Shown in pieces: positions 18,140 through 26,680 of a stretch of 63,175 bases of DNA. The position numbers and the translations under genes were made by a program. The DNA lies in assembly GCA_003194435.1 (NCBI GenBank), contig PQXC01000013.1, positions 1 to 63,175 of the forward strand. Direction: 5' to 3'. This DNA comes from Candidatus Methanophagaceae archaeon (GTDB taxonomy: Archaea; Halobacteriota; Syntropharchaeia; Alkanophagales; Methanospirareceae). Numbering within the stretch: position 1 is the first letter of the stretch; every line of letters begins with the position of its first letter. The notes beneath the pieces were generated by a model. The model was not told where the DNA came from and did no database searches. It saw only the letters and a list, made by a program, of their open reading frames with translations.

Positions 18140-18649
18140 ATGTTAGCGCCCGACAATTACGTGGTGAAGGAGTACTTCAGGAAGATGATAGGGGAGGAGG
18201 GGCTGAAGATAATAATGAACGTTCCGGAGGGCGAGATAACAGACGAGGAGATTGCAAGGCTGAGCGATACAAAGCTCACTCAGGTCAGGAAGATTTTATA
18301 TACCCTATATGAGAACAGGATAGCAGAATACAGGACTGAGCGAGATGATAACAGTGGCTGGGTGACCTATCTGTGGCGCTTTAATTACGGTAATGTCAGG
18401 AGGATAATGGAGGAAGAGGCGGATAAGAAGTTGAAAGACCTCAGGAGCAGGCTGGATGAGGAGAAAAGGGGTGTATTTTATCAGTGTAAATGCCAGCGTA
18501 TCCTGTTTGAGGATGCAGCAGCAAGGGATTTCTGGTGTGATGAATGCGGTTCGAAGTTTGAATACGTTGATAATAGAGAATTGATAAGCGAGTTAGAGGA
18601 CGAGATAGAGAAGATAGAGAAGTGGAAGAAGCAGATAAGAGGAGATTAA
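18140..18649 (+). CDS. tfe: Transcription factor E, alpha subunit
   Basis: Stimulates promoter opening with TBP and TFB. The winged-helix domain is clear (VVKEYFRKMIGEEGLKIIMN, EGEITDEEIARLSD, RKILYTLYENRIAEYRTERD, SGWVTYLWRFN), followed by a linker helix and a zinc ribbon FYQCKC...FWCDECG. The frame is open back to 18077, overlapping rrp42, but ATG 18140 gives the usual size (169 residues). Odd point: the first cysteine knuckle is C-x-C rather than C-x2-C. It overlaps the HD gene by 28 bases. Confidence 0.93.
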   Translation: MLAPDNYVVKEYFRKMIGEEGLKIIMNVPEGEITDEEIARLSDTKLTQVRKILYTLYENRIAEYRTERDDNSGWVTYLWRFNYGNVRRIMEEEADKKLKDLRSRLDEEKRGVFYQCKCQRILFEDAAARDFWCDECGSKFEYVDNRELISELEDEIEKIEKWKKQIRGD

Positions 18650-19167
18650 GAAGTGAGTGTGTAAAGTTACTGAGGGCAGCAGGGTGTGAAGAAGCGGTTA
18701 TCAAGCATTGTATCGCGGTTGCTGAGCTTGCATTGGAGATAGCAGCGGCGAATAAAAATAGAAATAAAAATAAAAACATTGATGAGGAGTTGATCTTTAC
18801 CGGTGCTCTACTTCACGATATGGGCAGGGCTCGTTCTCATGGTGTGGAACACGGCTTTTTGGGTGGTGAGCTGGCGAAAGCCTCGGGATTGGATGACCGG
18901 CTGGTGAAGATAATTCAAAGGCATGTGGGTGCTGGTATAACTGCGGAAGAGGCTAAGCAATTGGGATTACCTCCGATATCTCTCATGCCGGAGACGATAG
19001 AAGAGAAGATAGTAGCGTATGCAGACTGCCTGATAGAAGGTACGAGAAGGACAAGTGTAGAATACGCAATATCGAATTTAAAGAAGAAATTAGGGGCGAG
19101 ACATCCAGCAGTGGAGAGGTTGAAGAAGCTGCACGAGGAAGTGATGGGGACCTCAACCGCGTTTTGA
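18622..19167 (+). CDS. HD-domain (HDIG) hydrolase
   Basis: 181-residue metal-dependent phosphohydrolase of the archaeal HDIG type (TIGR00295-like). Metal ligands sit in VIKHCIAVAELAL, LLHDMGR and ARSHGVEHG, with the later H and D in RHVGAG and VAYADCLIEG. Substrate unknown; these resemble nucleotide or tRNA-related phosphodiesterases. The GTG start lies inside tfe, so the two are translationally coupled. Confidence 0.88.
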   Translation: MEEADKRRLRSECVKLLRAAGCEEAVIKHCIAVAELALEIAAANKNRNKNKNIDEELIFTGALLHDMGRARSHGVEHGFLGGELAKASGLDDRLVKIIQRHVGAGITAEEAKQLGLPPISLMPETIEEKIVAYADCLIEGTRRTSVEYAISNLKKKLGARHPAVERLKKLHEEVMGTSTAF

Positions 19168-19168
19168 G

Positions 19169-19528
19169 TTATCTCTCCAGTGCTGCTGCTCTTCGCTCAT
19201 CCTTCAGGTCTAATTTCGTTATCATCACATTGGAAGGGTGTATAGGACGAGGTACTTCTGACAGGTCTGCCCTCGCAATAACAACGCCTTCCACTGTTAT
19301 ACGCTCCCTCTTGAGATCTACCGACCTCACTTTGCCCTCTGCACCTCTATCATCTCCCCTTAATATCCTCACAGTATCGCCCTTCCGCACCGGGAAACTC
19401 CTTCTGTTGTACTTCTCGCGCAGTTCTCTGGAGAGCGGCGCACTCATGAACTTATGCCGCAAATGTAGAGGCGCTTTAAACCTCGCTTTCCTCTGTTTCC
19501 TTGGCTGTTTTGATCTTACCTTTTTCAT
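19169..19528 (-). CDS. rpl24p: Ribosomal protein L24 (uL24)
   Basis: 119-residue archaeal L24 with basic N-terminus (KKVRSKQPRKQRKARFKAP) and a KOW motif in RKGDTVRILRGDDRGAEGKV. ATG 19528 is chosen because GAGGTGATG precedes it; the frame extends six codons upstream. In most archaea L24 lies between L14 and S4e in the ribosomal spc cluster; here it stands alone next to an acylphosphatase gene. Confidence 0.95.
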   Translation of the reverse strand: MKKVRSKQPRKQRKARFKAPLHLRHKFMSAPLSRELREKYNRRSFPVRKGDTVRILRGDDRGAEGKVRSVDLKRERITVEGVVIARADLSEVPRPIHPSNVMITKLDLKDERRAAALER

Positions 19529-19538
19529 CACCATCACC

Positions 19539-20102
19539 TCAAACAATCCCGACTTTCTCCTTTATCTTATTAAGGGTCATTTTTATCTCGAGAATCTCCG
19601 ATTTAAGCCATTTTACATCCTCTTCAAACCTTTCTTTAATAACATTCCTGACTTTCTCGCTCTCTTCCCGTAGCACATTCATCATCATATCCTGTTTATC
19701 AAGCATCTGGTCCTGTTTCTTTAACATCTGGTCCTGCTTATCGAGCATCTGGTCTTGCTTATTTAGCATCACCAAGCCAATCTGGACCATCTTTGCTAAT
19801 TGCGAGACCATGAAAGACTGCCTGAAAGAATCAATGCTTCTTACCTCTTCAGTATATTCTTCAACCACAACATCATGAACAGAAGCTTCAGGTGGATAAT
19901 TCGAGCGTATAAAATCCACAAAACTATTAATCTTGTCTCTGGGACCCCGAACGAGAACAATCAATTGCTGTTCACCGTTTACAAGCGCATTTCTTGCATC
20001 AAAATAATCAATAAGCAGGCTCTCTGCCTCTGTTAGCAGGAATAGCCTGTAACCTACATCATGAACTTTACCTTTTATCGTTATCTTCTTCGCTTCCTTC
20101 AT
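19539..20102 (-). CDS. Acylphosphatase domain with C-terminal coiled coil
   Basis: 187 residues from ATG 20102. Residues 5-95 are an acylphosphatase fold, with the catalytic arginine in VGYR (16-19) and the asparagine in DARNALVNGE (about 38). Four perfect heptads follow at about 112-138 (MLNKQDQ, MLDKQDQ, MLKKQDQ, MLDKQDM) and a long charged helix to the end. The usual acylphosphatase is about 90 residues and lacks this extension, so oligomerisation or tethering is likely. A longer frame to 20351 is antisense to the divergent reductase gene and rejected. Confidence 0.85.
   Translation of the reverse strand: MKEAKKITIKGKVHDVGYRLFLLTEAESLLIDYFDARNALVNGEQQLIVLVRGPRDKINSFVDFIRSNYPPEASVHDVVVEEYTEEVRSIDSFRQSFMVSQLAKMVQIGLVMLNKQDQMLDKQDQMLKKQDQMLDKQDMMMNVLREESEKVRNVIKERFEEDVKWLKSEILEIKMTLNKIKEKVGIV
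19689..19769 (-). repeat. 21-base tandem repeats encoding heptads
   Basis: Four consecutive 21-base units encode MLxKQDQ heptads of the coiled coil. The units are near-identical (ATCTGGTCCTG on the plus strand recurs), indicating recent slippage-type expansion. Confidence 0.85.
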
Positions 20103-20163
20103 TTCATGCTTCCTCTGTACACTTACAACATCTTGATTATAGACCTCTTCAAATATAAAAGAG

Positions 20164-21405
20164 ATGTATGATGTTGTTGTGGTAGGAGCAGGACCTTCAG
20201 GCTGTATGGCAGCGAAATATGCAGCTAAGAGTGGAGTATCCACGTTAATCATCGAGAAGGACCCGGAGATAGGCATACCAGTCCGTTGCGCAGGACTGAT
20301 AAGTAAGAGAGCAGTAGAGGAGAGCGAACTGAAGGGAGTCAGGAACTTCATAAGGAACAGGCTGAAAGGAGCGATTATCCACTCACCTAATTATGACATG
20401 CAGTTAGAAGCGCGGGAGAGTGCTTACGCAATAAGGAGGGACCTCTTTGATAGGGCACTTGCGAAAGAAGCAATGAACAGTGGCGCAGAGATAATCACGG
20501 GATGTAAAGTGGTGGGAATAAGGATGTCAGAAGGAGAGCTGAGGATACATGTGGATACATCAAATGGGAAAAAGGATGAGATAGGAGCAAAGGTGGTGAT
20601 AGGGGCTGATGGCGTTAGGGCTGGAGTTGCACGAATGGCAGGTATGAAGATCATGAGGAACTTACTAAGTTGCGTACAGGTAGAGGGGAGTTATGATTCA
20701 GAAGGCGCTTATGCTGAGGTCTTCGTTGGCAGAGAGATAGCGCCCGGATTCTTCGCATGGGCTATTCCACTGGACGATCGAATAGCTCGAATTGGACTCT
20801 GCATAGATAAGAGGTACTCATCACCACACACAACACCTCTTGCATTTTTAAAACGGTTCATGCTTCATGAGCCCCGTATGGCGAAGAGGTATCGAGGCAC
20901 ATATTTTAGTTACACTGGTGGTGCAATACCCATAGCTGCTGGTTTGAAACGCCAGAAGACAGTGAAGATGAAGATGATGAAGGACGGAGGTGTAGGCATT
21001 TTACTTGTTGGTGATGCTGCTGCACAGGTAAAGCCGATCACAGGCGGCGGAGTCTACTATGGACTGAGATGTGGCAAGATAGCAGGTGAGGTAGCAGCGG
21101 AAGCAGCTTCAACTGGCGATATGCAGGTATTGAAGCATTATGACAGACGATGGCGTAGAGAAATAGGGAAGGAGATAGCTTTTGGTATATGGGTTCATAG
21201 ATTGAGGTGCGTGTTAGGGGATGATGACCTCGATAGGATATTCCGTGCATTGGGGCGAGAGCGGCGGCGTGTAGAGGAGAAAGGAGATATGGATTACCCT
21301 TCACTCATATTGAGAGAATTTATAAAGGAGCCCGAATTTATCAAATTAGCGGTGAAGAATATCATAAGGTATATGTATATATATGGCAGGAGGGGTAAAT
21401 ATTAG
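20164..21405 (+). CDS. Geranylgeranyl reductase family protein (copy 1)
   Basis: FAD-dependent reductase of 413 residues that saturates geranylgeranyl chains of archaeal ether lipids. The Rossmann motif VVVGAGPSGCMAAKYAAKSG is at the N-terminus, then EIGIPVRCAGLIS with the active-site-like cysteine of the family. The FAD motif LLVGDAAAQVKPITGGGVYYG is at about 285-305. It is upstream of S15. A second family member is at 61618; which copy handles phospholipid, quinone or free prenyl substrates cannot be told from sequence. Confidence 0.92.
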   Translation: MYDVVVVGAGPSGCMAAKYAAKSGVSTLIIEKDPEIGIPVRCAGLISKRAVEESELKGVRNFIRNRLKGAIIHSPNYDMQLEARESAYAIRRDLFDRALAKEAMNSGAEIITGCKVVGIRMSEGELRIHVDTSNGKKDEIGAKVVIGADGVRAGVARMAGMKIMRNLLSCVQVEGSYDSEGAYAEVFVGREIAPGFFAWAIPLDDRIARIGLCIDKRYSSPHTTPLAFLKRFMLHEPRMAKRYRGTYFSYTGGAIPIAAGLKRQKTVKMKMMKDGGVGILLVGDAAAQVKPITGGGVYYGLRCGKIAGEVAAEAASTGDMQVLKHYDRRWRREIGKEIAFGIWVHRLRCVLGDDDLDRIFRALGRERRRVEEKGDMDYPSLILREFIKEPEFIKLAVKNIIRYMYIYGRRGKY

Positions 21406-21422
21406 GGTAACGGTGAAGAGTA

Positions 21423-21881
21423 ATGGCAAGGATATATGCAAGGCGGCGCGGCAAGGCGGGTTCTAAGAGACCTCCAACTTCAACGGCACCTGGATGGGTG
21501 GATGTGAGTGCAGAGGAAGTGGAGAAGAAAGTGATTGAGTTGTATAACAGGGGTCTCTCAACGAGTGAGATCGGGATAGTACTTCGGGATGGACATGGTG
21601 TACCCAGAGTGCCGCAGGTGGTGGGTAAGAAGATAACAGAGATATTGAGAGAGAGGAATCTCGCACCGGAGATACCGGAAGACCTCCAGAATTTGATGCG
21701 CCGAGCGCTCAGGATAAGGAAGCATCTTGAGGTGAATAAGAAAGATGTGCATAACAGGAGGGCGTTGCAGTTGACAGAATCGAAGATAAGAAGACTTGTG
21801 AAGTATTATGTAAGGGAGAAAGTATTGCCTGGCGATTGGAAATACAAGCCAGAAAGTGCCGAATTTGTCCTGAGGAGGTGA
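21423..21881 (+). CDS. rps15p: Ribosomal protein S15 (uS15)
   Basis: 152-residue archaeal/eukaryal type S15. It begins MARIYARRRGKAGSKRPP, and contains LYNRGLSTSEIGIVLRDGHG and LTESKIRRLVKYYVREKVLP. Normal length. Starts 17 bases after the reductase gene, so likely co-transcribed. Confidence 0.97.
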   Translation: MARIYARRRGKAGSKRPPTSTAPGWVDVSAEEVEKKVIELYNRGLSTSEIGIVLRDGHGVPRVPQVVGKKITEILRERNLAPEIPEDLQNLMRRALRIRKHLEVNKKDVHNRRALQLTESKIRRLVKYYVREKVLPGDWKYKPESAEFVLRR

Positions 21882-21894
21882 ATATAAAGAAGAG

Positions 21895-22134
21895 ATGAAT
21901 GCATATTTAGAGCTATTGGTTGGAGTTTTACTGGCAGTAGTGGGAATAGCAATGCTGGCAGTGCCACAGTTGTCCATCTTCCGGGAGAGTGTGAAAACCG
22001 TGATACTGGGAGTAATTCCCATTGTTGTACTGTTAGCCGCTGCGGTATTCTTGATGATAGGTGTGAGTGACGTAAGAGAGAAGGGAGAGGAGGAAGAACT
22101 GGAGAGTGAAACGGAGAAAGGAAAGGGTGAATAG
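21895..22134 (+). CDS. Small two-helix membrane protein
   Basis: 79 residues with two hydrophobic helices (LLVGVLLAVVGIAMLAV and VILGVIPIVVLLAAAVFLMIG) and a very acidic tail (EEEELESETEKGKGE). No family recognised. It is flanked within a few bases by S15 and S17e, so it is probably expressed with ribosomal proteins. Confidence 0.65.
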   Translation: MNAYLELLVGVLLAVVGIAMLAVPQLSIFRESVKTVILGVIPIVVLLAAAVFLMIGVSDVREKGEEEELESETEKGKGE

Positions 22135-22328
22135 TGGTGGGTACGATTAAGCCGACATATATAAAGAAGCTATCAAGGCAATTGTTGCAGGAGATACACG
22201 CATTTACTGACGATTTCGAGCGAAATAAGAAGATAGTAGAGGAGTACACGAATATAAAGAGTAAAGAAGTGCGAAATAGAGTAGCGGGATATATAACACA
22301 TAAGAAGAAGGGAGGGTTGAAATGTTAA
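22134..22328 (+). CDS. rps17e: Ribosomal protein S17e (eS17)
   Basis: 64-residue archaeal S17e: begins with GTIKPTYIKKLSRQLL and contains FERNKKIVEEYTNIKSKEVRNRVAGYIT, as in the family. Starts at a GTG (22134 or 22137) overlapping the upstream stop, and overlaps dapA by 7 bases. In many archaea S17e also precedes dapA, so this pairing is conserved. Confidence 0.95.
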   Translation: MVGTIKPTYIKKLSRQLLQEIHAFTDDFERNKKIVEEYTNIKSKEVRNRVAGYITHKKKGGLKC

Positions 22329-23209
22329 AGATAGAGGGGGTATATCCGGCGCTTATAACGCCTTTTACGAAGGATGATGAAGTAGACGCAGCGGGTTTGA
22401 AGCGGATGGTGGAGTATGTAGAGGAAGGAGGGGTTGCAGGGATAGTTCCCTGTGGCACGACAGGGGAGTCTGCAACGCTTTCACACGATGAGCATAAGCG
22501 TGTTATAGATATAGTGGTGGCGAATGCAAAGGTACCTGTGATAGCAGGCACAGGCTCGAACAACACGAAGGAGGCTGTTGACCTGACGAGATATGCAGCA
22601 GACGCAGGTGCTGAGGCTTGCTTACTTATTACACCTTATTACAACAAGCCGAATGTGAGGGGTTTAAAGGAGCATTTCAGGCAGATTGGCGATTCTGCTG
22701 AGATACCTTTGATTCTTTATAACATACCCTCCAGAACCGGGTTGAACATGAGCGCAGAGACGATAGTGGAGATAGCGGCGGAAGTTGAGAGTGTAAAGGG
22801 AGTGAAGGAAGCTTCGGGTAATTTAAAACAGGTGGGTGCGATTATAAGATTAGCGAAGGAGCGTGGTCTGGACTTCACCGTGGTTGCAGGTGACGATTTC
22901 CTCACGCTCCCGATAATGAGCCTTGGCGGTAGGGGCGTGATCTCAGTGGCAGCGAATATAGCACCGCAGCCAATGAGCGAGATGGTGAATGCAATGTTGA
23001 GCGGAGATATAGAGAAGGCGAAAGAGATCAACCTCAGATTGTTTCCGCTGTTTGAGGCGATGTTTCTTGAGACGAATCCGATACCGGTGAAGCGTGCGGC
23101 GGAGCTGATGGGGTTGCCGGCAGGGCACGTGAGGCTACCACTGGGCGGACTGAGCGAAGAAAACGAGCAGAAGTTGAGGCAGGTGCTTCATGAGCTGGAT
23201 ATGATATAG
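22322..23209 (+). CDS. dapA: 4-hydroxy-tetrahydrodipicolinate synthase
   Basis: 295-residue class I aldolase of lysine/diaminopimelate biosynthesis, condensing pyruvate with aspartate semialdehyde. Signatures: GIVPCGTTGESATLSHDEH, active-site tyrosine in YNIPSRTG, and Schiff-base lysine in GVKEASGN. TIM-barrel length is standard. Archaeal members of this family can also be 2-keto-3-deoxy acid aldolases, but these motifs and the S17e neighbour favour DapA. Confidence 0.94.
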   Translation: MLKIEGVYPALITPFTKDDEVDAAGLKRMVEYVEEGGVAGIVPCGTTGESATLSHDEHKRVIDIVVANAKVPVIAGTGSNNTKEAVDLTRYAADAGAEACLLITPYYNKPNVRGLKEHFRQIGDSAEIPLILYNIPSRTGLNMSAETIVEIAAEVESVKGVKEASGNLKQVGAIIRLAKERGLDFTVVAGDDFLTLPIMSLGGRGVISVAANIAPQPMSEMVNAMLSGDIEKAKEINLRLFPLFEAMFLETNPIPVKRAAELMGLPAGHVRLPLGGLSEENEQKLRQVLHELDMI

Positions 23210-23285
23210 GCTATAAGCATAGATTGTATTTTATACATCGCTCTTATTATTATTCTATTGTAAAAGAAAAAAGGAGGGAGAAGTT

Positions 23286-23714
23286 ATGGCACAGGCGAAA
23301 TATGGTGATACCGTTAAGGTTCACTACACGGGCAAATTGGATGATGGCACGGTATTTGATGCCTCAGTAAATGGCGATCCGCTTCAATTTACGATAGGTA
23401 GCGGGCAGATAATACCGGGTTTTGAGCAGGCAGTAGTGGGAATGAATCCAGGAGAGTCGAAGACGGTTAAGATACCTGCTGAGGATGCATACGGGCAGCG
23501 GCGCGAGGACCTTGTACTGGAGATAGAGAAATCTCAATTACCGGAAGGTTTGAAACCAGAAGTTGGGCTGCAGTTACAAAGCCGACAGCCAGATGGCAGG
23601 ATAATCGTGCTTACAATAGCAGATATATCAGAATCCCACGTCACCCTGGATGCAAACCATCCTCTGGCTGGCAAAGACCTGACTTTTGACATCCAGCTCA
23701 TAGAGATCATCTGA
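23286..23714 (+). CDS. FKBP-type peptidyl-prolyl isomerase
   Basis: 142-residue SlyD-like cytosolic FKBP. It has YGDTVKVHYTGKLDDGTVFD, IIPGFEQAVVGMNPGESK, and then an inserted-flap-like segment of about 60 residues (EDAYGQRREDLVLEI to ITDANHP-type strand) before FDIQLIEI. Such isomerases assist protein folding. Own Shine-Dalgarno (AAGGAGGGAG) and a long leader suggest an independent promoter in the 76-base gap. Confidence 0.95.
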   Translation: MAQAKYGDTVKVHYTGKLDDGTVFDASVNGDPLQFTIGSGQIIPGFEQAVVGMNPGESKTVKIPAEDAYGQRREDLVLEIEKSQLPEGLKPEVGLQLQSRQPDGRIIVLTIADISESHVTLDANHPLAGKDLTFDIQLIEII

Positions 23715-23754
23715 TCTGAGTTGGGTTGGGTTAGTTGAATGAGTTAATAAATAA

Positions 23755-23809
23755 TGGAGGTTAAACCCTCCTTTTTATTATTTTATTTTATATTTTATTT
23801 ATTCTTATT
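23755..23809 (+). terminator. Terminator after the FKBP gene
   Basis: GGAGG at 23756-23760 and CCTCC at 23767-23771 form a short hairpin followed by a long T-rich run. It separates the FKBP gene from the convergent thioredoxin-like gene. Confidence 0.7.
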
Positions 23810-24622
23810 TTAGATCCTGGCGATCAGAGCTTGAATCTCTGGTGTGGAACAGACATCTACCGGCTTATTCTCTGTTAGATTGCAGATGAGTGCGGTCAGT
23901 ATCTTCGCTTCCTGCTCCTTACCCTGGTTCTCTCCTGAGCCAATCCGATAATAGCGGCAGCCTAATACAATGGTTGGCACGCCACCAGTGCTATATCTCG
24001 CAAATATGCCCCTGTCCGCAGTGAAATTGTTCATATTATCATGGAACGATATGAAGTCCTTAAACTTCGATGCCACATCTGCTATCACCGGATGTTCCCA
24101 CTTGCAATGCGAGCACCCATCGGAGCCGAAGAAATAAATAGCTGGTTTACCATCATCTTCACATACCTCATCACCACTAACGATGAAATTCCCTATTGTC
24201 TGCCGCCTGGACTGGGTAGCCGCTTCCTTTGTCTGTTTGGATCTGGATTCCACTTCCTCTATATCAATACCCTGAGGGAATAGTATCTTACCATCCTTCG
24301 TCAGATATGTCATTATCGTCCATGAGATTCCCCTTGCTGACATATTAACAGCGATTTTATACAGGTCCGCATCCTCTGCCTCTGTTACGTTTATCAATGT
24401 AGCATTTACACCCGGAGGAAGTCCACCGTAATTGGATATGAAATCAATCGTCTTTGCTCCCGCTGCTTCAGGCGTTATTGTATTTGCGTTTGTATGTGTG
24501 TTTGTGTTCAAAGCACTGAAACTGAGCACCTGCTGCGGCAGTACAAATGCTCCCACTGCGCACCCTACTATCACTCCTATCACCAACCCAATGATCAGAA
24601 CGCCAACTGCTTTCATCTCCAT
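23810..24622 (-). CDS. Membrane-anchored thioredoxin-fold protein
   Basis: 270 residues. The N-terminal helix (AVGVLIIGLVIGVIVGCAVGAFVL) anchors it with the rest outside; a Thr/Asn-rich linker follows. The C-terminal half is thioredoxin-like with FFGSDGCSHCKWEHP (CSHC at 170-173), a loop before a cis-proline-like GVPTIVLG, and extra cysteines at 154, about 227 and 247. Likely an extracytoplasmic disulfide or dithiol redox protein. Its partner is not in the window. Divergent from dph2. Confidence 0.85.
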   Translation of the reverse strand: MEMKAVGVLIIGLVIGVIVGCAVGAFVLPQQVLSFSALNTNTHTNANTITPEAAGAKTIDFISNYGGLPPGVNATLINVTEAEDADLYKIAVNMSARGISWTIMTYLTKDGKILFPQGIDIEEVESRSKQTKEAATQSRRQTIGNFIVSGDEVCEDDGKPAIYFFGSDGCSHCKWEHPVIADVASKFKDFISFHDNMNNFTADRGIFARYSTGGVPTIVLGCRYYRIGSGENQGKEQEAKILTALICNLTENKPVDVCSTPEIQALIARI

Positions 24623-24667
24623 TCCATTCTCCTCTCCTTATTTTTCATAATCTGCTTTATATAAAAA

Positions 24668-25663
24668 GTGATGATAAAGTTCTCATATAACTTCGAGTTA
24701 GAGCGGATAGTGGAGCAGATAAAAGCGAAGAATGCGAAGAGTGTTGGTATCCAGCTTCCCGAGGGTGTCAGACCCGTGGCAACCGAGCTCGCCGATGCTA
24801 TCGCCGCTAAAACAGGTGCGGAAGTGATAATCTCCGGTAACTCGTGCTATGGTGCCTGTGACATTGACGATAAGCTGCTGAGGATTGTTGATATACTGTT
24901 CCATTTCGGGCATACTGAATACTCAGGCTTAGGTAGTCATTCCCTGCTCAGTGAGTGCGAGAAGGTGTGTTTCATAGAGCTGAGAAGTGAGGTTGATGTG
25001 AAACCCGTGGTGAAGACGGCAGTAACGGAGCTGAAAGGCGAGACCGTGTGTGTAGTGAGTACAGTGCAGCATATACACATGTTGAAAGAAGCGATATCCG
25101 CACTTGCACAGCACGGAAAGAATGCCATAACCGGGAAGTCACCTATGCTGCAGTATGCGGGACAGGTGCTGGGCTGCGATTTCTCAGCTGCGAAAGTGCC
25201 ATGCGATGAGATTCTCTTCATAGGTTCTGGCAGTTTCCATCCCGCGGGGCTCGCTTTATACACAGGCAGGAGAGTGGTTGCTGCCGACCCTTTCACGAAC
25301 CAGTTGATGATATTCCAAGGAGAAGAAGAGCGTAAGAAGCGGTATCTCGCAGTTGCTCGAGCGCTGGATGCAACCACATTTGGGATTATCATAGGCATGA
25401 AGAGCGGTCAGTGCAATCTAAGGGAGGCGAGGAGACTGAAGGAGAATGCAATGCAGAGAGGGCTGAATGCGTATCTGATAGCGATGGATGAGATAACAGA
25501 GGCGAGATTGCTCGCCTATAAATATGAAGTGGATGCTTTTGTGAATACCGCATGTCCTCGATTGACGGAGGACTTTATTCAGGGGAAGATGCTCTTACTC
25601 TCAGCTCGTGAGTTCGAGGTCATAATCGGGCAACGGAACTGGGAAGAGATGTTCAATCGGTGA
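24668..25663 (+). CDS. dph2: Diphthamide biosynthesis radical enzyme Dph2
   Basis: Noncanonical radical-SAM enzyme that transfers the 3-amino-3-carboxypropyl group of SAM to the EF2 histidine. 331 residues as in archaea. The three cluster cysteines are in GNSCYGACD (C60, with C64 nearby), around GQVLGCDFS, and in VNTACPRLTED. It starts at GTG 24668 or ATG 24671. The 3' end overlaps the convergent FlaF-like gene by 11 bases. Confidence 0.94.
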   Translation: MMIKFSYNFELERIVEQIKAKNAKSVGIQLPEGVRPVATELADAIAAKTGAEVIISGNSCYGACDIDDKLLRIVDILFHFGHTEYSGLGSHSLLSECEKVCFIELRSEVDVKPVVKTAVTELKGETVCVVSTVQHIHMLKEAISALAQHGKNAITGKSPMLQYAGQVLGCDFSAAKVPCDEILFIGSGSFHPAGLALYTGRRVVAADPFTNQLMIFQGEEERKKRYLAVARALDATTFGIIIGMKSGQCNLREARRLKENAMQRGLNAYLIAMDEITEARLLAYKYEVDAFVNTACPRLTEDFIQGKMLLLSAREFEVIIGQRNWEEMFNR

Positions 25664-26195
25664 AATACCTGGCATCAGAGACAGCGTTCGGCATCACCAC
25701 CTTTAACCAGCTGGTGCTGTTCCCTTTTATTGCGGGATAAATGCGAGCCCTGATTGTCATCTGCTCATCGGGGTCAAATGTGCGGGGGTTTACCAAATCT
25801 GGTGTAATATCCACTACTGTCCACTCGTTGTCAGCCGGGTCAATGGTGTCATTGTATGCTAATCTCCTATGGATGGTGGCATTTCCCACCGAGGGCGCAT
25901 AAAATACGAAGACATCAATGTGCTCGAAATCTGTTCTCAATACCTTCGTTGCACCTGTGTTATTCACCTTCACATCTATCAGACTGCGATTATCACTATC
26001 AGTATTCGTCACCGATATATTCTCTATCTCTATCCCTGTTCTCATCTGGTTGTTATGCACCTCACTGAGTTCCTTGAACGAGTTCATCAGGGTATCCATA
26101 CTGAAGATAGTGCCGGTAATGAGCAGATAAGAGGAGAGTGCGACAATGGCAACAAACGCGAAACTCGCGAATACGGTTCCGAAGCCCATTTTCAA
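25653..26195 (-). CDS. Archaellum FlaF-like protein
   Basis: 180 residues: one N-terminal helix (VFASFAFVAIVALSSYLLI) and an extracytoplasmic beta domain with DVKVNNTGATKV and HIDVFVFYAP, typical of FlaF/ArlF and FlaG/ArlG stator-type proteins that bind the S-layer. The FlaF label, rather than FlaG, rests on the MGFGTVFAS-like start and is tentative. Last gene of the local archaellum operon, overlapping the preceding gene by 4 bases. Confidence 0.72.
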   Translation of the reverse strand: MKMGFGTVFASFAFVAIVALSSYLLITGTIFSMDTLMNSFKELSEVHNNQMRTGIEIENISVTNTDSDNRSLIDVKVNNTGATKVLRTDFEHIDVFVFYAPSVGNATIHRRLAYNDTIDPADNEWTVVDITPDLVNPRTFDPDEQMTIRARIYPAIKGNSTSWLKVVMPNAVSDARYFTD

Positions 26196-26680
26196 ATCGA
26201 GAACCTATCCTCATCTGATATCCCGTTATACAGCACTATATGGATATAGTACTCGCCTGGTGTGAGTTCCTCACCGTTATTTATCGTTATGTTTATCGTC
26301 TCGCCTACATCCCATTTATCGTTATCATTGTTGTCGTTCTCAATGCGATAGTTCCAGCATGGTGATGATGCGGCTGTGCAGGCGGAATCAAAGGGTATGC
26401 GTCGGAAATTATTAAGCTCACCGAAGAATAGATCGCTCTTGTCTATCTGTGGTATCGCTCTGCTGCCGGTATTTTTCACCCATATATACGCATATGAAGA
26501 ATTATTCGCTTCCGCAATGATCTCACAACCGGTCTGTATTCGCTCAGTGAGTAGCTGATTTGTGGAGACCATAGAGGAGGTAGCGCGATTCACGGCAGGG
26601 TAGACCGCACTCACGAGCATGGTAGCACAGATTACACATGCGATGGTGATAATCGAGACGGTAATCACACTTTCAGCCAT
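26192..26680 (-). CDS. Archaellum FlaG-like protein
   Basis: 162 residues with one N-terminal helix (VITVSIITIACVICATMLVSAVY) and an outer beta-sandwich domain with IWVKNTGSRAIPQIDKSDLFFG and a PGEYYIHIVLYNG end, as in the FlaG/FlaF pair. It contains two cysteines in CTAASSPC that could form a disulfide. It overlaps the FlaC/D/E-type gene by 16 bases and the next gene by 4 bases. Confidence 0.72.
   Translation of the reverse strand: MAESVITVSIITIACVICATMLVSAVYPAVNRATSSMVSTNQLLTERIQTGCEIIAEANNSSYAYIWVKNTGSRAIPQIDKSDLFFGELNNFRRIPFDSACTAASSPCWNYRIENDNNDNDKWDVGETINITINNGEELTPGEYYIHIVLYNGISDEDRFSI

Noticed and set aside
18091-18312. 73-codon frame inside the tfe region
   Set aside because: Shares its bases with the well-supported tfe frame and has a charge-rich, non-family sequence.
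20103-20351. 83-residue N-terminal extension of the acylphosphatase protein
   Set aside because: Antisense to the reductase gene starting at 20164 and without homology to the family. ATG 20102 matches the domain start.
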